DNA of 37,282 nucleotides. It comes from a virus. The notes beneath the pieces are model-generated. The model ran no database searches. It saw only the letters and a list, made by a program, of their open reading frames with translations, and was not told the DNA's origin. The stretch is from positions 1 through 37,282 of the IMG/VR virus record IMGVR_UViG_3300034774_000181; one strand, given 5' to 3'. Position 1 is the stretch's first letter. Every line of letters begins with the position of its first letter. Shown here in pieces: positions 30,070-37,282 of this stretch. The position numbers and the translations under genes were made by a program.

Positions 30070-30300
30070 ATGGATAAATTAGAGAATGCAATGAATAATA
30101 ACCCCAAACGATTCAAGCGAGGTGATGTGTTAAAACCAACTTCCTATTCTCAATTAGAGTTGTTTTGCCTTGATACAAATAATAGTGTTTGGTTCTCTCG
30201 TGGCGAATTCGTAGTAGTTGCACCGCGAACCGAGATAGAATGGGCAACAATCAAAGACAAACACGGGGTGGAGTACGTATTGCCAGAAAGTGAGGATTAA
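30070..30300 (+). CDS. Unknown protein, 76 aa
   Basis: A small beta-rich protein (RGDVLKPTSYSQLELFCLD, then RGEFVVVAPRTE), possibly an SH3- or KOW-like barrel. It is five codons from the next gene in the same operon. No family is recognised. Confidence 0.5.
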   Translation: MDKLENAMNNNPKRFKRGDVLKPTSYSQLELFCLDTNNSVWFSRGEFVVVAPRTEIEWATIKDKHGVEYVLPESED

Positions 30301-30304
30301 CACG

Positions 30305-30598
30305 ATGGGATTAGATCAAGACGCATTTGTAAAGATTGATGGCAGAACCGTTAATATTGGGTGTTGGCGCAAACATTATCCATTGCAACGGGTTTTTATC
30401 GAATTAGCTGGGCAAGACATCAATTGCAAAGATATAGAACTAACGTTAGATATGCTAGAGGTGATCGAAACGTCACGAGATAAAGGCCATTGGTATATTG
30501 ATAGTGATGAGTACCGATGGGAAGACCATGCATTCATAGTTGGAGCGAAGGGTTATTTGATGCAAGCATACAAGGTGTATTATTCTTCTAACTATTGA
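30305..30598 (+). CDS. Unknown protein, 97 aa
   Basis: The ATG at 30305 has GAGG nine bases upstream; an earlier in-frame start at 30290 overlaps the previous gene. The start MGLDQDAFVKID and the CWRKHYPLQRVFIELAG segment recur in small phage proteins that begin MGLDQYA. Last gene of the early region. Function unknown. Confidence 0.6.
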   Translation: MGLDQDAFVKIDGRTVNIGCWRKHYPLQRVFIELAGQDINCKDIELTLDMLEVIETSRDKGHWYIDSDEYRWEDHAFIVGAKGYLMQAYKVYYSSNY

Positions 30599-30604
30599 CC
30601 TAGT

Positions 30605-30633
30605 TTGACAAGCTCCGCCCCGTTTGGTATAGT
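30605..30633 (+). promoter_or_regulatory. Strong promoter before the late regulator
   Basis: TTGACA (30605-30610), a 17-base GC-rich spacer and TATAGT (30628-30633), one mismatch from consensus. It would start transcription near 30640 and serve the gene at 30668, and perhaps the late operon. Confidence 0.8.
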
Positions 30634-30667
30634 TGTGTATATTATTGACTAACAGACGGTGTAGGCG

Positions 30668-31339
30668 ATGCAGTTTGTAGGGGATAACCAATGGTACGAA
30701 AACCCAGAACGCTGGGTGGATGCACTCGATATTCAAGAACAGGGCAAGCATTCCATCCAATTATTGAGAGACATGATTGTAAAGCGACCGACTGAGTTCA
30801 GCAGGTTCAGGCGACTATTCCTCAAGGCATTGAATAATCGTATGGTACTATTACCCCGCCAGAAAATCGTATTAGACCTAGCCTTAGAAGCCAAACAATT
30901 AGGGAAAACCGAGACGACCTATATTAGTGAGACATTAGGTATACATCGGCAAACCGCGTGGGAAAATCTGAGACGTGCGGAAGACCGCCAAATTATCATT
31001 AATTATCAATTAGAAACAAAAACCCTTACATTTGATACCAGCATGGCTATACGTAGTGAAGAGACAGTTAAAATAGAGCTACCAATGACCGTTATCGACA
31101 ATATGATAAAAAATGACAGGGTAGCATGTCCAACAAGCAATTATTTTGATGGGTGTTCAGGCATGGCTTATGTCAGACTTGGTTTATGTCCAGAGTGCCA
31201 CGAACATTTCAAAGATGACATGCCAGAGTGGGTTACGTTTTTACGAGATGATATGCGAACATCCGCTCGCAAAGAAGCCCGTCAAGTTCTATTTGTTAGC
31301 AAATACGGTGTGAATTCTGATATATCTGATATTATTTGA
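30668..31339 (+). CDS. Sigma-like HTH protein, candidate late gene regulator
   Basis: 223 residues. Residues about 60-110 (LLPRQKIVLDLALEAKQLGK, YISETLGIHRQTAWENLRRA) read like sigma region 4: a P-R-Q start, a helix, then the turn and recognition helix before RRA. The C-terminal part holds four cysteines (CPTSNYFDGCSG, GLCPECHEHF) that could bind zinc. It has its own strong promoter directly upstream of the virion genes. ArpU- and RinA-like phage regulators show this position and a similar helix-turn-helix, so control of late genes is the best guess. Confidence 0.6.
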   Translation: MQFVGDNQWYENPERWVDALDIQEQGKHSIQLLRDMIVKRPTEFSRFRRLFLKALNNRMVLLPRQKIVLDLALEAKQLGKTETTYISETLGIHRQTAWENLRRAEDRQIIINYQLETKTLTFDTSMAIRSEETVKIELPMTVIDNMIKNDRVACPTSNYFDGCSGMAYVRLGLCPECHEHFKDDMPEWVTFLRDDMRTSARKEARQVLFVSKYGVNSDISDII

Positions 31340-31449
31340 TTTTATTTCTAATGGTTAACGTTGTACGATGTTAGTCATACCTTATCCCCCTAAATTATCC
31401 GCCCTCCATGAGCCATACGCAATGGATCGTAGACTATGAATAGTATATC
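31340..31449 (+). promoter_or_regulatory. Gap between late regulator and next operon
   Basis: AT-rich, with GGTTAAC and a CCAT/ATGG pairing, but no convincing promoter hexamers or terminator. It ends in AGTATATCATGA, the motif found before 24763 and 27353. It probably holds the site where the late regulator acts. Confidence 0.35.
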
Positions 31450-32229
31450 ATGACTAATGACTTGACCACTAATGAGAGCATTGAACCAATGCCAGACTTA
31501 ACCGCTGTCTTTGAACAGCTCCGACAGTTAAATGATAAATTTGATGCCATCCCTAATTTGGTCAAAGATGAAATTGAAAAGTATGGTCTTATTTCTAAAA
31601 CTGATATTGACCACCAATTAGAGTCCTATAGTCCAACGGTTGATATTAATGCAACGGTGGCACAAGGGTTCCAAACATTGACGACTAAGTTTGATGCACT
31701 GTCGGGACAACTGACCAAACGCTCATTAGAACAACAGGTCTTAATTGACCATCAGGCAGGGGAATTAAAAAACCTAACCAATGGACACAATCAACAGCAA
31801 GAACGATTGGCACGACTGGACGCGCTGTTAGAGCTAATTGAGGGACTCGTTAAGACCGACATACCCGCGATTCGCAAAGAAGCGGAAGCAGATCGTTTAG
31901 AGGTGAGTATATGGCGTGGGCGTATCTTAACAGCCGAGCGAGATATCATAGAGGTAAAAGGGTCAATCGCTGAAACCAATCTAAAAATGGTTAACATCCA
32001 AAAAGAGAACAATGAAGCGAAAGCCCGCCAGAAAGAACTGGATACATGGCACACGAACTATGAGAATGCCCAAGCCGAACAGCGAAAGTTACGTCTTGCG
32101 AGAAAAGAAAAACGGAATGACCTTATCGCTAATATGGTGAATAAGGGAATTTATGTGGCGTTACGCGCAGGTATCGGTGGTGGCGTTGTTACAGCGTTGG
32201 GCGGTTTATTTGAACTGGCAGGGCGGTAG
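31450..32229 (+). CDS. Coiled-coil protein with C-terminal membrane helix
   Basis: 259 residues. Most is helical with heptads (QLTKRSLEQQVLIDHQAGEL and later segments). The last 30 residues contain a hydrophobic stretch (IYVALRAGIGGGVVTALGGL) suited to a membrane anchor. The ATG at 31450 has no clear ribosome site; an ATG at 31489 with GAGAG upstream is an alternative start. Such anchored coiled coils occur as phage lysis, exclusion or virion scaffold proteins. The role is unknown. Confidence 0.6.
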   Translation: MTNDLTTNESIEPMPDLTAVFEQLRQLNDKFDAIPNLVKDEIEKYGLISKTDIDHQLESYSPTVDINATVAQGFQTLTTKFDALSGQLTKRSLEQQVLIDHQAGELKNLTNGHNQQQERLARLDALLELIEGLVKTDIPAIRKEAEADRLEVSIWRGRILTAERDIIEVKGSIAETNLKMVNIQKENNEAKARQKELDTWHTNYENAQAEQRKLRLARKEKRNDLIANMVNKGIYVALRAGIGGGVVTALGGLFELAGR

Positions 32230-32472
32230 ATGAGTCACATTAAGACGATACGTAATGCGATAGATACCTATTTCGGAGATTACAAAGCCCTTGAGGTTGC
32301 TGTTATGGTTGACCCTGATGATATGGACTCTAAACACACATCGATTACGATTGTTACTGACTTGTCTGATGAAGAGTCCTATAAACGGCTGAAACACTTT
32401 GATTCGACGTGGTGGCTTGCCCAACCGATTGACTTGAGGCGACAGTTTGTTGTTTCGGTGGTGGGGCGATGA
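32230..32472 (+). CDS. Small unknown protein, 80 aa
   Basis: Directly follows the previous stop and overlaps the ParB-methyltransferase by ATGATG. An alpha/beta protein with a central strand pair (LEVAVMVDPDDMD, then TSITIVTDL) like small ferredoxin-like folds. It may be a partner of the following enzyme. Confidence 0.55.
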   Translation: MSHIKTIRNAIDTYFGDYKALEVAVMVDPDDMDSKHTSITIVTDLSDEESYKRLKHFDSTWWLAQPIDLRRQFVVSVVGR

Positions 32473-33935
32473 TGACCGTTAAGCTATCCGATATTAACCT
32501 GTGGGACGCGAATTATCGCCAAGGTGATGTGGCAATGATTACCGCAAGTATTCAGAAGTTCGGCTATGCGCGCAGTGTGGCCCTGTGGACAGATAACACG
32601 GTCATTGCTGGAAACCATACGATTAAGGCATTACAAGCCCTAGAGGCACAACAAGCAGATGTTCCTAACAATGTGGATGTTATTGATGGTGATTGGCATA
32701 TTGATGTTACTGATGTGAGCCACCTCGATGACCGTGAAGCACAGGCATATGGGATAGCGGATAATAGAACTGCCGATAGTGCAACCAATGACGATGAACA
32801 ACTCGCCAGCCTATTGACGCAATTACAGGATGAGCCTGATTTGTTGAAGGCGACGGGGTATGATGATGATGATATTGCGGAGTTATTAAGTGGGTTAATG
32901 TCTGATGATGAATCACACGACGGGGAAGATACAGTCCCCATTAAGTTAACCGAGCGTTTCGTTGTGCCTCCGTTTAGCGTATTGGATGCACGTCAGGGCT
33001 ATTGGCAAGACCGAAAGCGTCAATGGTTAGCGGTAGGGATAAAGAGCGAATTGGGACGGGGGAAAGACCTTGTTTCTTCTAGAAGGCCAGAGTTCCATGA
33101 TTACAGAAATGGGGCAACATCTAACGCATTAGCCAGCACGTTTAAAAACTCAACCCAACAGAATCAAGGCGAAGATGCTATCTTGACACAGGATAACGGA
33201 ACAAGCATCTTTGATCCTGTTATTTGCGAACTCGCTTATCTATGGTTTAGCCCTGTCGGTGCATCAGTTATCGACCCGTTTGCAGGTGGCAGTGTTCGCG
33301 GAATTGTAGCGTCAAAGTTAGGACGTGATTATACAGGTATTGACTTAAGCGAACCGCAGATTATAGCCAACCGAGAACAAGCAACATTGTTAACGCCTGA
33401 TAGTCAACCGAATTGGATAGTAGGCGATAGTTCAGGCATTGATTCATTAGTTGATGATACCTATGATTTATTTTTTACGTGTCCACCCTATGCAGATTTA
33501 GAGGTGTACAGCGATCACCCATCTGACATTAGTAATATGGCATATGCGGACTTTCTACCCATCTACCGCGACATTATCAATAAATCGTGTCAGTTATTAA
33601 ATGATGATCGTTTTGCTGTTATCGTCGTGGGCGAGGTTCGAGATAAAAAAGGACATTATTATAATTTCGTCGGGGATACTGTGACGGCGTTTTTAGATGC
33701 TGGTCTAGTATTGTATAACGAGGCGATTCTTGTTACAGCATTAGGAACTGTTATGATGCAAGCAAGCCGTAATTTCCCGATAGGTCGAAAGCTAGGCAAG
33801 ACACACCAAAACGTTTTGGTATTTCTTAAAGGCGATTCTAAACGAGCGGTTGAGTTTTGCGGTGATGTTGAAATTGTAATGCCAGCCGATGAGGGTGAAG
33901 AAAGTGAATACGGGGTGAAACTTGACCTTTCCTAA
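32469..33935 (+). CDS. ParB-like domain fused to DNA methyltransferase
   Basis: 488 residues. Residues 1-110 are a ParB/sulfiredoxin-like domain: VKLSDINLWDANYRQGD, then IAGNHTIKAL and DDREAQAYGIADNRTAD. After a linker the methyltransferase domain has motif I VIDPFAGGSVRGIVA (about 267), GRDYTGIDLSE, and motif IV CPPY (338-341), where Cys replaces the usual Asp, Asn or Ser. ParB-methylase fusions are common in phages and modify adenine or cytosine. The CPPY change could alter the chemistry. The end overlaps the PLP enzyme gene, so the two are co-translated. Confidence 0.83.
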   Translation: MMTVKLSDINLWDANYRQGDVAMITASIQKFGYARSVALWTDNTVIAGNHTIKALQALEAQQADVPNNVDVIDGDWHIDVTDVSHLDDREAQAYGIADNRTADSATNDDEQLASLLTQLQDEPDLLKATGYDDDDIAELLSGLMSDDESHDGEDTVPIKLTERFVVPPFSVLDARQGYWQDRKRQWLAVGIKSELGRGKDLVSSRRPEFHDYRNGATSNALASTFKNSTQQNQGEDAILTQDNGTSIFDPVICELAYLWFSPVGASVIDPFAGGSVRGIVASKLGRDYTGIDLSEPQIIANREQATLLTPDSQPNWIVGDSSGIDSLVDDTYDLFFTCPPYADLEVYSDHPSDISNMAYADFLPIYRDIINKSCQLLNDDRFAVIVVGEVRDKKGHYYNFVGDTVTAFLDAGLVLYNEAILVTALGTVMMQASRNFPIGRKLGKTHQNVLVFLKGDSKRAVEFCGDVEIVMPADEGEESEYGVKLDLS

Positions 33936-34620
33936 TCCGATTATTGAAAAACATAATAATATATTCGTTGTTCGTGACGACCTGATTGCAGGTGGCACGA
34001 AGTCGAGATACTGCGAATACCTATTCCAATCTTACGACCATGTGGTTTATGCTACGCCTGCATTCGGTGGCGCACAGGTTGCGCTCGCATTATGTGCCAA
34101 GTTAGCAGGCAAACGATGCACGTTATTTACAGCTAAGCGTAAAACGCCACATAGGCGAACAGTTCAAGCCTATAACTATGGGGCTGATGTATACATGGTT
34201 CCGTATGGTTATTTGCACGTGGTCCAGTCGAAAGCCAAAAAGTTTGCTAAGGATAAAAACGCCCATTATTTAGAATTTGGCGCAGATGAACAGCAAGCAA
34301 TTAATTTAATTGGGGATGCTGGCAGATACGTATTTGACCAAATAGGCGATGTTGACGAAGTTTGGAGTGCAAGTGGTTCGGGTGTATTGACAAGAGGGTT
34401 ACAAAACTCAGGCGTTAATGCAGATTTCCATGCTGTACAGGTAGGAAAACCGCCTAAGCATGGCAAGGCTAAACTCCATAAGTATCCTAAACCGTTCCAA
34501 TTTGAATCTAAGTTTAGAACACCGTTTCCAAGTTGCCCTAATTACGACCGCAAGGCGTGGGAGTATTGTTTGCGCCTAAAAGGTGACGGTAATATAGTGT
34601 TTTGGAATGTGATGGGTTAA
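33922..34620 (+). CDS. Fold-type II PLP-dependent enzyme
   Basis: 232 residues starting from a TTG that has GGGGTGAAAC upstream and overlaps the previous gene by 14 bases. LIAGGTKSRYCEYLF matches the GGNKxRKLEYL motif around the PLP-binding lysine in ACC deaminase and D-cysteine desulfhydrase. ATPAFGGAQVALALCAKLAG matches the next helix with its loop, and the later SASGSGVLTRGL matches the phosphate-binding glycine turn. It is shorter than the usual 300-340 residues. Members eliminate or replace groups on amino acids. Next to a ParB-methyltransferase it may add an amino-acid-derived group to a base. Confidence 0.75.
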   Translation: MTFPNPIIEKHNNIFVVRDDLIAGGTKSRYCEYLFQSYDHVVYATPAFGGAQVALALCAKLAGKRCTLFTAKRKTPHRRTVQAYNYGADVYMVPYGYLHVVQSKAKKFAKDKNAHYLEFGADEQQAINLIGDAGRYVFDQIGDVDEVWSASGSGVLTRGLQNSGVNADFHAVQVGKPPKHGKAKLHKYPKPFQFESKFRTPFPSCPNYDRKAWEYCLRLKGDGNIVFWNVMG

Positions 34621-34713
34621 TGTGATGTTCCAGCGACAACGTATAACCCAAACTCACCGCTTAATTACATTGTAGAACAAATGCAATTTGATACAATTGA
34701 AAGCTAAAAAAAG
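34621..34713 (+). other. Gap before terminase; in-frame continuation of the PLP gene
   Basis: The frame of the PLP enzyme is open for 28 codons (34621-34704) after its TAA, up to a second TAA at 34705. The translation (CDVPATTYNPNSPLNYIVEQ...) looks protein-like. It could be a degraded C terminus, readthrough, or chance. GATACAAT at about 34689 is a weak -10-like sequence. Confidence 0.3.
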
Positions 34714-35052
34714 ATGGCAAAGTATACAGCACAGCAAATGATAGATGCTTTAGTCGCAACCAAAGGTATGAAAACGCTTGCGGCTGTTCGGCTTGGATGT
34801 GCTTACAATACTGTACAATCCTACATAGAAAAGTACCCAACCGTACGCGAAGCCTACGAGACAGCGCATAGTAAAATGGGCGACGCGGTAGAGTTAAAGC
34901 TATATGATAAGGCGATGAATGGGGACACCACCGCCATGATCTTCATGCTCAAGACGAAATTCAGAGAGCGTGGGTACAGTGAACGATTCGAGATGACTGG
35001 CAAGGGCGGTGGTGCTATCGTCTACAAGTTAGAGTACCCAACCGCCGAATGA
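34714..35052 (+). CDS. Terminase small subunit-like protein
   Basis: 112 residues. The N terminus YTAQQMIDALVATKGMKTLA, then AVRLGCAYNTVQSYIEKYP, is a helix-turn-helix. The C-terminal part NGDTTAMIFMLKTKFRERGY is the phrase typical of small terminase and phage HTH proteins (GDTxAxxFxLKTxxxxRGY). It recognises the packaging site and recruits the large subunit, whose gene it overlaps by ATGA. Confidence 0.82.
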   Translation: MAKYTAQQMIDALVATKGMKTLAAVRLGCAYNTVQSYIEKYPTVREAYETAHSKMGDAVELKLYDKAMNGDTTAMIFMLKTKFRERGYSERFEMTGKGGGAIVYKLEYPTAE

Positions 35053-36236
35053 CAACCATCCCATTGACTTTACCGATACAGCCCCACGCGAACCAAGAGG
35101 CGATTATAAACCCGCCTGCACGGTTCAATGTGATAGCAGCAGGGCGGCGGTTCGGCAAGACTGAGGCGCAGAAGCTACGCGCTATTTACATGGTGATGCA
35201 AGGGTTAACGGTCTGGTGGGTAAATCCAACCTTTGATAATACGACAGAGACATGGCAAGCGTTTTTACAATTCTTTGAACAATTTGTGGCGCGCGATAAT
35301 ATCAATAAGTCACGACGCGAGATCATTACCCCCTCAGGTGGGAAGCTCCGAATGATCGGTGCGAATAACTTCAAGCGTGGGGCTGGTATACAGCACACCT
35401 TCATTGATGAGTCCGCCTTCTGTGCGTTAGAGGACCTATGGGATTATCAGTTGCGACCAATGCTATTAGAAAGTAAAGGTGGGGCAACGTTCCTAAGCTC
35501 AACCAATGGGCGTAACCATTTCTGGAAGTTGTATCTACGTGGGCTTGACCCTGAATACGACAATTGGGCATCATGGCATTTCACAAGCTATGACAACCCC
35601 CTGATAGACCATGCAGAGATTGAGGACATTAAACGCAATACCCCAGAACGGGTGTTCCGACAGGAATATATGGCGGAGTTCCTTGACGATGGGGGCGCGG
35701 TCTTTCGTAACTTGCAAGCGTGTATCAACCCCCCGCCCGCCGATGCGAAACATATTGTATTCGGTGTCGATTGGGGACGTGCGAATGACTTTACGGTTAT
35801 TGTTGCGATAGATGCTAATACGGGTCATATGGTGGCAATGGATCGGTTCAACCAAATTGACTGGACGATGCAACGCGACAGGCTCATTACCATGTATGAA
35901 AAATATAAGCCCCACATGATATTGGCAGAAGCGAATAGCATCGGCTCACCAAATATTGAAGAATTACAAAAGCGTGGGCTACCGGTGAGAGGGTTTACGA
36001 CAACCCAGCAGAGCAAAGCTGAAATTATTAACAGCCTTGCATTAAACTTAGAGCAAGAGACCATCGGTATTTTGAATGATCCTATCTTGCTGGGGGAGCT
36101 ACAAGCCTACACAATAGAAACGTTACCCAGTGGTAATTATCGGTATAACGCACCGTCTGGGTTACATGATGATATTGTTATCGCGTTGGCACTAGCAAAT
36201 AAAGCGCGTGTAAAACGTAGCCGATATTTTCTTTAG
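35049..36236 (+). CDS. terL: Terminase large subunit
   Basis: 395 residues. The ATPase has Walker A AGRRFGKT (31-38) and Walker B FIDE (118-121). The RNase H-like nuclease has Asp241 in FGVDWGRANDF, then EANSIGSPNIEELQKRG, and a final HDD at 373-375 in LHDDIVIALALA. It pumps DNA into the prohead and cuts at the ends. It is short for a large terminase but has all core motifs. No cohesive-end or direct-terminal-repeat evidence is visible, so headful packaging is possible. Confidence 0.93.
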   Translation: MTTIPLTLPIQPHANQEAIINPPARFNVIAAGRRFGKTEAQKLRAIYMVMQGLTVWWVNPTFDNTTETWQAFLQFFEQFVARDNINKSRREIITPSGGKLRMIGANNFKRGAGIQHTFIDESAFCALEDLWDYQLRPMLLESKGGATFLSSTNGRNHFWKLYLRGLDPEYDNWASWHFTSYDNPLIDHAEIEDIKRNTPERVFRQEYMAEFLDDGGAVFRNLQACINPPPADAKHIVFGVDWGRANDFTVIVAIDANTGHMVAMDRFNQIDWTMQRDRLITMYEKYKPHMILAEANSIGSPNIEELQKRGLPVRGFTTTQQSKAEIINSLALNLEQETIGILNDPILLGELQAYTIETLPSGNYRYNAPSGLHDDIVIALALANKARVKRSRYFL

Positions 36237-36244
36237 GATAATAC

Positions 36245-37282
36245 ATGCAAAAATCAACTAAAGCATTTCATTTCAATACCGTGAACGGGACAAAAGCGAT
36301 CCCTATTAGCCAGTTCCCTGCGGAGGCATGGACCAGTGTGCTGGGGGGTGCGTCTAGGAATGATGACCGCTATAAGCTCTACCAACAAGTGCCGTGGTTA
36401 TATCGTGCTGTAATGCTGATTTGTGAGGCGGTGGTCGGGTTGCCCCGCAATCAAGAAGAGCTAGACGCGATGGGGTTACGAGTTCGCTGGGCCAACTTCC
36501 TTAATTCGATTGTCGGAGATTACCTGTTTAACGCGGTGATGTATTGTGTTATCGAGCAGAACAGCCTCGGGACAAACAAAGAGATGCGCCGATTCCATCC
36601 GAAGTCGATTACCCCCAAGTTTGCAGATGATGTGGGATTGGTTGGGTTTGAACGTAAACTAAACAAGGGACAACCCATTCAATATACCCGTGACGAATTG
36701 GGATATTCATGGATACCGTCACGGTCGGATGAGTTATCCATTGGTGATGCGCCTATTGTTTCTGCATTAGCCGCTGCTGGGTTGTTACAATCAATTGATG
36801 GGTATGGCATCAAGTATTTCAAGAGCGGCGCGGTTAACCCGACACTTGTTGAGATTGAAGACTTTGAAACCATGCCAAAAGCAGAACAGGAACGGACTCG
36901 GAATATTTTCAAGCGGATGTTGGGAACGGGGTTATCTAAAGCCTACGAAGTATTTCCGATAGGGTCAAACACCAAAGTTCATACCATTGGCAGTCCGATG
37001 AAGGATTTAGCCGTGCCTGAGTTAACCAATTCAAAGCGCGAAGATATTGCGAATGCGCTAGGTATCCCGATGTCGAAGCTATTCAGTAATGCGGCGAATT
37101 ATGCCACTGCCCATGAGGATAACAGAACATTTTACACTGAGACGGTCTTGCCGATAGCACGACGGATTGAGGACATGCTCAACCCCTATTTCGCCATGAA
37201 TAAGATACCGGGCGAATTAAAGTTCCTTGAGCAACAGATGGATGTATTCCAGACGGATGAGGCGGACCGGTCAAGCTCGTTA
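36245..37282 (+). CDS. Portal protein, N-terminal part (continues at 1-543)
   Basis: The reading frame starts at ATG 36245 after TTTAGGATAATAC and is open to the window end. Across the circle it continues to the stop at 543, giving 485 residues. The sequence shows the HK97-type portal order: VPWLYRAVMLICEAVVGLP, NAVMYCVIEQNSLG (clip side), then IANALGIPMSKLFSN and NRTFYTETVLPIARRIEDML. It forms the packaging ring with the terminase coded just upstream. Confidence 0.92.
   Translation, partial: MQKSTKAFHFNTVNGTKAIPISQFPAEAWTSVLGGASRNDDRYKLYQQVPWLYRAVMLICEAVVGLPRNQEELDAMGLRVRWANFLNSIVGDYLFNAVMYCVIEQNSLGTNKEMRRFHPKSITPKFADDVGLVGFERKLNKGQPIQYTRDELGYSWIPSRSDELSIGDAPIVSALAAAGLLQSIDGYGIKYFKSGAVNPTLVEIEDFETMPKAEQERTRNIFKRMLGTGLSKAYEVFPIGSNTKVHTIGSPMKDLAVPELTNSKREDIANALGIPMSKLFSNAANYATAHEDNRTFYTETVLPIARRIEDMLNPYFAMNKIPGELKFLEQQMDVFQTDEADRSSSL
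37160..37282. repeat. Terminal direct repeat, right copy
   Basis: Identical to bases 1-123, in the same orientation and the same reading frame of the portal gene. It marks the assembly overlap of a circular contig. The unique length is 37,159 bp. Confidence 0.97.

Overview
The window is a complete phage genome captured as a circular contig. Bases 1-123 are repeated exactly at 37160-37282, so the unique circle is 37,159 bp, and the cut lies inside the portal gene. The virus is a tailed double-stranded DNA phage of siphovirus type: HK97-type capsid, a tube protein, a pair of overlapping tail chaperone genes and a tape measure protein. Genes are tightly packed, many overlap by ATGA or TAATG, Shine-Dalgarno sites are strong and several promoters are near sigma-70 consensus, so the host is a bacterium. 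The host phylum cannot be fixed from the sequence. A Chloroflexota-like environmental host is a weak guess from the style of the tail proteins. I see no integrase, DNA polymerase, tRNA or recognisable endolysin.

Layout, read around the circle. (1) Late region, plus strand: from a regulator with a sigma-like helix-turn-helix (30668) through a ParB-methyltransferase fusion, a PLP enzyme, terminase small and large subunits and portal (36245 to the end, continuing at 1-543). It then runs through head morphogenesis, a protease-capsid fusion, head-tail connectors, tail tube, chaperones, tape measure and tail tip to a possible holin, ending at a strong terminator (12346-12386). (2) A short minus-strand island of six small genes (12454-14067), with its own terminators and a promoter that overlaps the rightward early promoter. 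(3) Early and replication region, plus strand (14148-30598): ERF annealing protein, DUF1064 nuclease, small zinc-ribbon proteins, two PP-loop (PAPS reductase-like) enzymes, a replication initiator-like protein, DnaB helicase, a C5 cytosine methyltransferase, an SNF2 helicase-methyltransferase fusion, an XRE regulator, an ASCH protein and many small unknown genes.

The most unusual content lies in two places. First, three leaders upstream of 17399, 17789 and 18863 share an almost identical promoter. Each is followed by the same secondary-structure plan (hairpin, then an 8-9 bp closing stem around a 40-44 nt loop that carries a perfect 12-14 bp palindrome), although the stems and palindromes differ in sequence. 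Second, the variable part of the C5 methyltransferase gene is open in a second frame for 228 codons, and both frames look like C5-methyltransferase C-terminal sequence. The set of two PP-loop enzymes, a fold-type II PLP enzyme, a ParB-methyltransferase, a C5 methyltransferase and a helicase-methyltransferase suggests heavy investment in DNA modification, possibly including a hypermodification that is not simple methylation.
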